Assembly: GCF_963678635.1 (NCBI RefSeq)
Contig: NC_087064.1
Coordinates: 55,064,338-55,128,337, forward strand
DNA length: 64,000 nucleotides
Reading direction: 5' to 3'
Origin: Symsagittifera roscoffensis
Lineage: Eukaryota; Xenacoelomorpha; Acoela; Convolutidae
Part shown: in pieces, positions 47,101-59,100 of the stretch
Layout: every line of letters starts with the position of its first letter
Position numbering within the stretch: position 1 is the first letter of the stretch
Program-made: the position numbers and the translations under genes
Notes under the pieces: generated by a model
Told to the model about the DNA's origin: nothing
The model's database searches: none
What the model saw: the letters and a program-made list of their open reading frames with translations, nothing else

Positions 47101-50100
47101 CTTGAAGAAAAGTGATCACAGGTAAAATATTATTGTTCCGACTTTCGATACGAAAGTAACGGAATATTTGTGCTCGGGTGGGTTTTTTTTCTTCAGACAT
47201 ATTTCAACTTTTTAACCAGCCATTTTTGACGAAATTTTTTGTATAATTCAAAAGATATTGTTGTCCTGAGCTCAAATTTGAAAAGATATTTTACCTGTGA
47301 TCATTTTTTGTAAAGTTATGAGGGGTTTAAAAATTGCCATTTTGGCCAATTTGGGACAATTAACGCGCAATATTTTTCGCGCTAATAACGCGTAAGCGGA
47401 ACGTTAATCCGTCTTAAAATTGATCCAAATTGGTAGAAAGAAGCTTGTTTGCCATAATTGATTTGTTACAAGGAGCGAAATTTATCATTTTGTACTTTAT
47501 ATGGCGTGTGGGGCGAAGATTTTCATTTAAAAAAATTCAAATTTTAGAAAAAAAATTGTTTTCATTATTTTTTGTTACATTTAATTTTTTAATGTTATTA
47601 CTGCTCCATAAAACCTTAGAACGCAGTCGGAACATTCAGGGCTTCGCCCTGATACGAGCAGTCTTGTCTCCAATTTAATCTCAGGACAACAATACAGTTT
47701 GAATGATATAAAACAAAATCTGTCAAAAATGGCTAGCTAAAAAATCGAAGTTTGTCTGAAGAAAAAAAAAAACCGAGCACAAATATTCCGTTACTTTCAT
47801 TAGGAAAGTGGGGAGAAAAAGAAACGGAGTTGCAGAGCAAAGACAGCCGTTTCTGTTCAAGTATCACAGAATGTTCTGACCACAATGAGTAGAGTAAAAA
47901 GTTCAAAAAATTTCATAAAAAATTTCTTTCAAATTTTATATTCATGTTTTATGACATTTTTTAAGTAAAGTAGTAAGGAATAGTTAAATTAGATAAGAAA
48001 TTTCAAAAATGAGATTTACTTATATTTAGAAAAAACTGCTCGTATAAGGGTGAAGCTCTAAATGTTCCGAAAGGCTTTTAAGGTCTATCGAACAGTAATG
48101 AAAAAATAAAAAGTAATAAAATAAAAACAATTTTTTTTTAGTTTGAGATTTTTTCTGAAAAGCATCACCCCACACGCCATATAAAACACAAAGTGATAGA
48201 TTTCCTTACTACTTATAAATCAATTATGGCAAATAAGCTTCCTTCAACCGATTTGGAACGATTTCTAAGACGGATTAAATCTCCGCTTACGCGTTAATAA
48301 CGCGAAATAAATCGCGCGTTAATTGTCCATAACTTTACGAAAATAATCACAGATGAAATATGTTTTCAAATTAAAGCTCCGAACAACAATACTTTTTGAG
48401 TGATATTTAAAAAAACTCCGTCAAAAATTGCTAATTAAAAAGTCGAAATTTGTCTGAAGAAAAAAAAACACCCGAGCACAAATATTCGAAACTTGTTACG
48501 AAAGTCGAAACAACAACGTAAAAATGAATTAAGAATTGAATTTGATTCAATTGAATTAGAGCTGAGCTAGAATTGAATTTGAGCCGTCGAATTTAGTGTC
48601 ATCCAGCTTTCGACAATATGATAACTCTTTTGAACTTTTTTGGATTCCGAACAACGGCAGAAATGGCTTTAATGTAAATCCATATTTGAATCCCTAGGAG
48701 TTATTAATTTGAATCCCTAGAAGTTTAGGCATTAAATGTCCGTCGGAAATAACACACCCAACCCGTATATTGCGTTCCTACTTCCTGAAGTGATCAGAAG
48801 AAAAACATGCAAACCTCTGGGCTCAAAATCATTGAACCAGTGCCCATCAAACCGCCCTAACAACCCCTTCAAATTTCCTCTGAACTCGTGTGGAATAGTT
48901 ACAAAAAGGTTGATGTAGGGTCCCATGACAACCACGTTCAAAATGAGACCACAGTCCGGAATTGTAACCCTGAAGTGAGAATCAGAGTCTCCGAGCATCT
49001 CGAAGCGCACGCCTTGACGTTCGATCCCCGTTGCCTTCACATAGCCGATGTCGTTGAGAGAACTTGACACTTCTTTTTTATTGATAAAAACAAAATTGTA
49101 AGGATACTCGCCGTTAACTTGTTTGTAAAATTCAACCAAAGTTTCCCCGCGAATGATAGCAAATCCCGAAATCACAGAACCCGCACCGTAAGGTCGAGTG
49201 CTGATCTGGACTTCCGTTTGAACACTGTCGAAGGTTTCCAGCAAAGTATAAACCCCCAGACCCAAGAACGCATGCTCAAGACCGTCAACTGTAGTGAAAT
49301 GTCCTCCAAATTTGACAGACACTGTCAAACTTCCGGTGTAAGATCCAATGACAGTCGGTCGAATTTCCAGAAACTTTCTGCACAACAATTGATTCGAACA
49401 GCATTGTTGTTGTAATTCCAGCTCGTCAATATACAATTGATGCAGATTTTGAGGAGATGCGCTCTGGTAGCTAATTCTTCCTGCGCCGTCATCGACATCG
49501 ACAATCAGAGATCCATCAAAATTGTAACAACACTGGTTTGAGACATAATCAATTCTACCATCGGAAAGGTCGGTACATGAAACTAACGCAGACCTTATGC
49601 AAAAGTCAGCTCCTTCGTTGAACGCGCACTGATTCGCATCGCAGAGTTCGTTTTCTGAGGCTCCATAAGCTTCTTGCTGGTTGCAACAGGGGTCATAGAA
49701 CCACAAATTGGGACCATTGGCAACCTCTTCATGAGCCCAGGAAGCGTCTGTGAGGTCAGGGTCACGCGCGGCAGAGTTCGAAGGACAAGGAAGGTCTGCA
49801 GACAGTCTGGCTTTGCAGTTCGAGGTGTCTTTCTCAAGTTCTCTGGCTATCCAGTCTTCGCAGCTGATTTGATGCTTTTTGGGTACAATGTGATAATGAG
49901 TACCTGAAATATCCTTAAGCTCGAGTATTTTTCTGTTAAAAGCTTACTGATATCTTCAATTTTTGAATAAAATCAACGGTTTATAAATTTCTTTTGACAA
50001 ATAATTATATTCGTTTGAACCAGTCTCGCAACTTTTTGTTTCAATTATAATGCGCAACTATTCAGTACAATCAACTTGCTTTTGCAATAGAGCATGCAAA

Positions 50101-53100
50101 TTAAATGAGATATTTGTCAAGACGAAGTTCAGATATAGATAGTTTCAACATTATTAATAGTGGAAAAAACTAAAAAAAAAACATACCTTTTACATGAACA
50201 TTCAGAGTTACGCTCTGTGGTTTATTATTAATCTCAGTGGTTTATTCAGTGGTACGTTCAGTGGTTTATTTCCAACTGATTTGACTGAGGCTTTTTTTTG
50301 TAGAAAAAATCAGAACTTTTACCTTGTTCTGTTTTCAGCAGAAAAAGAACGGCGTCGTTTTCTCCGAAGGCGTAGTTGAAAAAACTGTTTTCAGGTTGCA
50401 GCGTCACAGTATCGTCTGACAGGTATTCGTAGCCCGTAGTTGCACCTAAAAAAGAGTATCGAACGTGAATCCAGCAGAATCCGCAATGAAGAAAATGGCT
50501 AAAAATTGATTATCTACAGAAATATATACAGATTTCAGATCCATGTTGTAATTTTATTTAGCAAAACCTTGTTTATAGTTTACACAATCGATAACAATGC
50601 AATTTAACATTCAAGAATTCTTACAGTTTATCTTCATTACATAACCATTACCAAAACACTCAATTGTTTTTTTTGTATCAAATATCAATCATGCTATACA
50701 CAAAATGTATACAATTTATATGCAGATTATCTACATATTATATACTGATTTTTTAAAACATACTTGCCCACCAGATAATATGAGATAATGAAACAAAGCT
50801 ATACCGTAAGCTTTTCAATTGAATTTTTGAGCTGATATTTGATTTGAAAAAAAAATTTAAAATCAGAAATGTGGAAATGTCTTACAGCAAAAACTATTTG
50901 TTCTAAACCGCTTTTCTATTTTTGTTGATATGTTTTTTTCACCAAAATGCAGTGAAAAGGTTGTTCTTATTTTATGTCAATTGAAGAAGTTTGGTACCAA
51001 AATACTTTTTTTACCGCGAAAACTCTGAAGTTGAAAAATCTAAAAAGGATTCCATGAAGTTTGTAGTTTGAGGTAACCATTTCTCCTTAAGTGATTTCAG
51101 CTCACTATAACACTCACAAGTTTTCCTGCTCACAAGTTTAAGTGAAAAAAAAACGATTATTTCACTCAAGTTTCGAATGGTCAAAACTGATATTGTTACA
51201 ACTTGTATATTTGTCAGACTAAATAATCAATTTTGTTCTATTCATGTACAGATTATCTACAGATTTTGTTCAGATTAAATACTGTTTTTTTTGTATAATG
51301 ATTTTAAACTGAAAACATGCAGATTATCTGTTGATGATAAACAGGTTTTACAGAATAGAAGACTCTGTTATTTTGGTGCTAAAATCTATTCACTTTTCTC
51401 GTAAAAACCAATTTTATATGCTTAGATTGGGTTGTCGAAAAATCGACACTGTACTTATTTTAATCTGTAGATTTGTCAATTTAGATCAAATTGTCAATTT
51501 AGTATGTGCGACTGTAGTTTACCCATTGTTCATCTACTGACTTATAGTTTTTTCCCACTTTTTGACCCTTATGCAAAAGATACTTGCTAAAATTTGCTTA
51601 CTACATACTTAGTGATTTATTGCATATCGTAGAAATGCAACTTTGTCATCAAAAACGCTCAACAAATCAAAAAAGAAAAACTTGACCGCAAAATGTTCCC
51701 TTCATCAGGATTTTCCCCCAAAATCACTCAAAGAGTCCAATTTATTGTGGCTTTATTGTGACATATCTATTAGTAACTCACCGACCCTAAGGTTTTCAGA
51801 GGCGCTTTCGGCGCCAATCTATACTCCCGGGTTGACCTCCATAGACCAAAAATGCTAATCATACTATTCCATGAACTAAGTTTATGAAAAAATACTAGTC
51901 ATACAAATTTCAAACATTTTGCTAAAATGGTGTCATCGAATTTTCGAAGAACTTTTCTCTTGTTTTGGCATAAATTTTGGTGTATCGTACTAAATAAAAA
52001 AAAAACTTTTTGTCAAAAAAAATGCTAATCATACAATTTCCATATATGGAAATTGTATGACTAGCATTTTTTTGATGGCGACAACAAAAATGTTTCAAAG
52101 TATTTGGGGGCAATTTAAATTGCCCCCAAAAACTTTTTTGTGTTTTTTTTCAACCGCAAAAAGATTTTTGTACTCAAAGGAACATTTTTTGAAAAAAAAT
52201 TTGCATGCAAAATTTAATTTTTTGTGTGTTTAACGCGTAGTCCTGGATGTACTAATATGGGATTTTTTTCCTTTTCTCTTGATAACATTTTTCAAAAGTG
52301 CTCAAGACTCCTCGCTTTTTGTATGGCATGTTTTTGTATGCCTTGATCAATGTCTGGTAATTTGAAATTTCAAATTTTAGAAATAATCATCTTCGAAAAT
52401 GTTTGCCAAAATTTAAAAGTTTGATACTTTTGTTATATTATTTGCGTGAGACAGAATTAAACATTTCAGACTATTTCCAAAACTTTTTTGATGCGAGACG
52501 GTCAAACTTTTGGTTAGTATGTTTGAGTAACCAAGGTTTATGTTATTTGTCTTATGTTACGAATACAACCAAAAAATTTTGAGAAATTAAAATGTAAAAA
52601 ATCATTTTTTTTTGGTTTATGGAAAAATGCTAGTCATACAGTTTCCATATATGAAAAAATAGTAATCATAGATCTTTCATGCAATTTTCTGTACGTATGG
52701 AACTGCATGGAAAGTGTATGAATAGCATTTTTCCATATATGGAAATTGTATGACTAGCATTTTTGGTCAACCCGGGCTACTTTTGAGGGCAAAACTGGCT
52801 CTTTAAAACTGTTGTAATCCGATCATAGTTCGACACTAAATTACCAACAGTTTCCAATCTATATTCCTACCGATTTTTTGAGTTGATGAAACTAAATCTA
52901 GAGGATACCCTGAGCTGCTCAGATGAAAAAACAAGAAAAACTTTTGCCAGATTTTTTGATTGGTCGGTCAAAAGTCGCGAGGGTGTTGAAACAAAACGCT
53001 GAAATAACAAGACTTCTTTTATGTCAAGTCCTAAATGTTCATATTTTATTTTATTGCCATTTGAAACGTTTTTTGGTTGAAAAACCGACAAAATGAGAAA

Positions 53101-56100
53101 GAAAATGAAAAATTTGTTTATAGTCAAGTTATCCCCTGAAACGCTAAGTAAAATAGAAAGGATAGTTTTCTTCCAATTTTTAAAGTAAACGGAAGACATG
53201 CTTGTGGTGGCTTTTTTCAGTCGGTTTTTGGCGATCAAAAGTTAGTTTTTAACCAAAAAAGTTTTCCTTCTGAAGATCTCGACTGAGTTCAAGTATAAAA
53301 AAATATTTTATCTCCAATCATTTTTCTCGAAGTTCTGGGAGTTAGATTATTGCAAAGTTGGCCATATTCTGGATTAAATTATGCAAGCTTTGAAGAATTT
53401 TATGTCAATTTGAATTTTTAATGAAGACTATAGTGAACAAGAAAACAAAGCCCCAAAGTACGGTTTGTGAAAACCTATTTAGTTTTTTAAGCTTTCGTAT
53501 TACATAAGAGCAGGGGCGGATCTAGGATTTTCTCGAGGGGGGGCGGATTTTCAAAAAATTTTCCAAAATTTTGACGACCTTTTTTTTTTTTTAGGTCGAC
53601 CAAATTGATTTTGATTTTTCGCGCTCTCCCAAAGCACTGTTCTGCCCCTATTTTGCAAAATTTTCTGCGCCGCAGGCAAATTTTTGAAAAAAAACAGTAA
53701 AAAAAAAAGCCGTTTTTGGGCACTTTTTGAAAAATGTTGACAAAAAAAATGCGTTTTTTTGGAGCGCTGCCCCTCAAAAATAGCATATATTGGCGCCGAA
53801 GGCGCCTTTAGAAAAATTTTAGGGTCAGTCGGCCAAAAATGGATTTCTGAAAAAGTATCAAAGGGGGGACCCTTTGGGTCGGCAGGGGGTCAAATCCCTG
53901 AGGGGGGGGGGGGGGGGCGTCCGCCCCCCGCCCCCCCCCCCCCCCTAAATCCGCCCCTGCATAAGAGTAAGACCACTTATGAATCCAAGTATGAAAGAAT
54001 CCGTACAAGGTATTCAGCATCCTACGGAGAACAGCTGTTAAGCTCTGTTCTGTTTTTGTTTAAGAGCTGCATGCAACTTTATTGCTACGTTTCTGTTTTG
54101 AAAAGCGTTGACTCACCCACCAGGCAACAATCATGTATCATGGTGGACCTCAGACCACCTTTCGACCTAGAGGCGGAAGCCTTTGCCACTTCACCCCAAA
54201 CTCCTGGACGAAGACAATATGTGCAGGGATTAATCTAATGTTTTTGCTTGGAAGGATTCATATTTCTACTTTATGTAAAGAAGGGGTTGAAAAATCTAAT
54301 TTATGTAATTTATTGTTAAGCAAAATAAGCTTCTAAATTTCCCTGAAACGTTGAGAAGGCCTTAATTTTTGAAGAAAAAAGTGACAAAAAAATTTGGCTT
54401 CAAAATGTTCAAAGAAATCAGTGCAAAACTCACTGAAACTGTATTCTCGAATTTCGAGATCTGTTTCCCCAGTCAAGGTCACTTTAGGCCACTCAACTCG
54501 CAGTTCACTCTTTTCTGATGAAGTTTCCGTTATATAGAGCTTGTTGCTATCGAACTGTTCTCCTGAAAAGTACAGTTCAATCGGCGTCTGAATGTCGTCG
54601 CCATTGGAAATGACATGAACCGACACTGCTTCATTTGAGCCCCAGAGTTCCGGTACATCCGCTTTGATGTAGCGAAAATCATCCTCTTCGACAGTGGCGT
54701 TGATCATTTTTTCAAACGACTTTCCGACAAGTCTCAAGGAAACCTCCATTGGAAAAAGAGTTTCCAAGCAGGGCGTCAGCCGAAGCCCCTTCCCTGGACC
54801 CATATACATGGGGATGACTGACGGGATAGCCTCACCACCATTGCCACAGAAAGTAGCAATTTCCTTAGGGGGTCCTCGGATTGCTGGTTTGGACAAATCC
54901 TGCTTCACTTCATAAATCCAGAAGCCAGGATCTCCAACATTGCTAGTTTTGTCCATGGAATCAGAATTCCGCATATTTTTGAATGGTCCAGTGACATCAT
55001 ATTTGCTCCCAGCGCCTGAAAAAAGTCAACTCTGTCTTTTTGCTCCTATCACAATTTTCGTTTCTACTACAATAACAAGTGGAATTATGCAATGAAACCT
55101 AGCTACAGATAGAGTTATCTGTCATTGAAAGTTGTTCAGTTTAAAATCGCATTCAAAAACTGCGCTTTTGAAAATTTTAGTCAGAAATGTGGCGTCTTCA
55201 TACAAATTCGAAATCAAAACCTACCTCCTTCATTCTCCTACAAAAACTCAAGTATTTCATTTTTTGCTTAGCTTCTATTGAAAGTTCTAAAATCACAACC
55301 GTGCGCAAAAGTTTTGGTAGATAATCGTCCATGCCCAGTTCAAGTCTTTTTTTTGCAGAACCAATCCATAAATATGAATTTCAGATTGAAAAATATATCT
55401 CAACTTATCCAGTCACGAGACAACTGAAGAAATTCGAGCACATACTAGCAACAGCAATATTTCAAAATGCCAAAAGTGTTTTTAAAGTGAATGATTTCAG
55501 AATTCGCAAAAACCATGTGCTTGCTGTGATGGACAGCATCAAAAATTGACAACTTGCGTAGAAATTAAGGTTAAGATAAAAGAATATTGGGCAAAAATAA
55601 CGTAAAAAATGGTCTAAGTTGATCTAATTCAGTTTTTGGAATAAAGTTTAGTACCTTGATTCTCTCATAGTTCTGAAAAACCATTGCCTTTTTAAGGGCA
55701 ACAAATGAAATAAAACTGGATGTTAAGCCATTCAAGCTTCTTTTGCTGGATCAAAACTGGGTTTTCCTGGTTGATCTCATACATAATTTGATTTCAAATT
55801 TGCAAGGAAATTTGATTAAGTAACGATTGAAATGTAAAACAGTTGCTGAAATGTGATCAAATTTGCTTCAAACACATTAATCTGTAAGATTTCACAGCTT
55901 CTTCAACCATTTTTTGAGGGAAAAAAATTGCAAAAATCTTGATGATCCGTTTTCAATATCACCCAGTATATCACTCGACTGCAACTGACATTTAATAGTA
56001 GTTCTTGACTTTGCTCGAAAAAACCATCTGAAGTCCCAATTTAGTTATTTGTTACTTCGTCGACCCAATCAAATCAATAGACAAAATTGTTTCAATACTT

Positions 56101-59100
56101 TTACAACTTATATTTTCCTTTGAAGGATAACATTAAAATGACAGGTTGCTCGTCAAGTAGAACAACATTTTCTAATATTCATTCTCTGAAGTAAATTCAA
56201 TCGAAAAAGTAGAACTTATCAATCTTCTTGGTCTAAAAACGGGACGTTTCAGATCAATTTTGTTTCCAAGTTCAGTCAAGTTTTAAAAACTTTTATAGAT
56301 TTTTACTGGAGATTGAAAGGGATCTTAAAAAGATGTCACACTCTTTTAGGATCCATAACGTGATAAGAAACAAAAAAATTACATTTTTATAACAAATATA
56401 AAAAGTAGTTACGTAACAAAATTCCCGTTATGTGAGTCTGGGAATCTTGGAATGGTTATTCTCGATTACTACACAGGATAGTTACGCTGTTATAATGTAT
56501 AACAATTGGTGCTTCAGGCTTAGTGCTTGTTGCGCTCAATTTTTGGGGAATCGACAAACAGGTATGTAACGTAAAATAGGACGAAAATTTTTTTGTTGTG
56601 TCTCGGAATCCGCAACAATTGAATATAGCATTTTTTTCGGATACCGCATTTTCTACTAAATTACAATTATTTATGAGCAATTTTTGCGTTTTTACTTGAG
56701 AGATACTTAAAACAGTTTCAAGTGAAAACATTTCTGCATTAAAACGAGAAAAATCAGGTGCACAGTTTAGAACCAAGAACTTAATTGATTTCTGTGAAGT
56801 CCAAAGATTAGTTTCAAAGAATTGCTAATCAAATAACTGGGGCGGGGGGCAGTTTTCATGTGCTATCGACCGTTTGGGCAAAAGAATCAGGGGCAAAGAC
56901 TCGTAAACAAAAAGCATCACATTTAAAATGAATTAATTGAAACAATTTTTTGCTTCTTCTATAACAAAACCTATGAATTAAAAAACTCGTTTCAATTCGC
57001 CAGGGATGAAAATTTGAAAATTTTGCGTACTCCTGCCGTTCTTACGTTCGGCCAATGTTAATAATAAGTCGATGGAAATAATTACTTTCTTTGAGATTTT
57101 TATGCTTTCTTTCAAGTTTTTGGAATACTGAAATCTGATTGACTCATTTTTATTTTCTCCCTTTAGGTCCATCGCCCATGAATATTTCTGCCAAATTCAG
57201 TTTAACTTATTTTAAACGTTCAATTTATAGTTAAAGCTACTAATGCACATAAATTAGCAAATTAAGCTATTTAGATAACGAATGTCTTACAGTATTTGAT
57301 ACCCGAGTTCGACTAAGTTTCGAATTAGTGTTTAAACAATATGCGAGTTTTCGACTATCGATTTTGTGTCGAACAACATTTATGGGTTCGACCGAGTTCG
57401 GTCGAAACATAAGTCGAACACCTCAATCCGTGTATAAAGTGCCATTGCAGTATTTGAGATGAATTGCTATTTCAGCATTGGAGATTCTTTGTCATTTTAC
57501 TATTTGAGATTAATGGTTATTTCAGCATTTAACATACAAGAGATAGTCAGTAATTGATATAGTTCTGTCAGATAATCTCCTATAAATTATACATTTTTTG
57601 CCGAGGTGACTTTTTTTTGTAAATGCTGATATGATGTTTTCAATCTTAAATGTTGATGGTAACGTTTATCCAAATCGCTGATTTCGATATTTATCCTTAT
57701 TGCTGATCGTGACAAGTATTTTATCTTTTGATGGCAAATTTCTCCTCAGTACTGGTATAGCGATTTTCAACGAACTAATTGACATTTGCTGACAATTATT
57801 TTTTTGTAATTGATCAAGGTCGTTTTTGATCTAAATGCTAGTTTTTTAACAAGAATTAGCAACCTTTTTAACAGAATTAACTAAACAGAATTAAATTAAG
57901 TCAATTATCTACAAAAAGTATACAAACTTTAGAGCTGTTATAGTTTGTTATAGTAAAACATAGATTAAATAGTTTTAAAATTTGATTTTTAGTGCAAAAG
58001 TTTTATACTGTTTATTTTTGAGATATAGTCGTTACCAAAAGACTCTAAACTTTTTTTCCGTACTAAATTTATGTATACTACATAAAGATTGCATACAGAT
58101 TTTATACAGGTTCTCTACATACTATATACAGATTATCGACTTTCTTTAAACAGATTATCTACAGATTCTAAACATAATATGTACAGATTTTATACAGAAT
58201 AAATACATAGTATATACATTTTTTTCAACATATTCACCCGTCATATAAAATGAGTAGATTGAATTAACAGTATAATGTAAGCTTTTCAGCTAAGTTTTTG
58301 TGCTGATATTGATCTGAAAAAAAATTATTAAAACCATTTCTGTCGAAATATCTAGCCGCAAAAACTATTTCTTCTTAAGTTAAAAGTAAGTAACTTTTCT
58401 AATTTCTTGTTGATGTTTACTTCACAAAAATGCGTTGGAACGAATGATTTCTTAAATGGCCTTTAAAAAGTTTCGCGCAAAATAATTTTTTTTAAAGCGC
58501 GGGAACCCTTAAATCGCCAAATCTCAGAGGGATTTGTTGAAACCTGTAGTTAGCGGCAAAAATTTCTCCTCAAGTGAGTTGAGCTCACTCTAACATTATA
58601 CTTTTTAGTGATAAATTTTTGCTAAGACTTAAGCAAAAAAAATTAATTTAGGTTTTATGATGTCAAAATTGAAGTGTGGTCAATCCTATAGACTTTATAT
58701 TATTTTTGTTAATATTGTATACATAATATATACAGACTATCTAACGATTATATACAGATTATATAAAAATTATCTTAAGATCAAGTACATGTTGTATTGC
58801 AAAGGGAATATACTGACTAAATACAGATGAGCTACAGAATATATACAGTTTTTACAGAAGATAAATTGATTATTTTGGCACTAAAATCCAATTGTTTTTG
58901 TTAGAAAAAACTCAATTCTATGTGCGTACAGAATCGATGATCGTTCCCAAAATAGTTGTATAAAAAATTGATCACATTTTTACGCTAATCTGTAGTTTTT
59001 TATCTATATGATCGATTTTTGTCCATTATGTCACTGCGAGCGGGTATGAAAATCTGTTTTTACTATGTAGGTTCCACAAACAAAAAGCTGTTGTAAAATG

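Noticed and set aside
53759-54238. 159-codon plus-strand reading as a gene
   Set aside because: Its first half is MITE sequence with G runs. The second half is antisense to the better supported exon 3 of the minus-strand gene.
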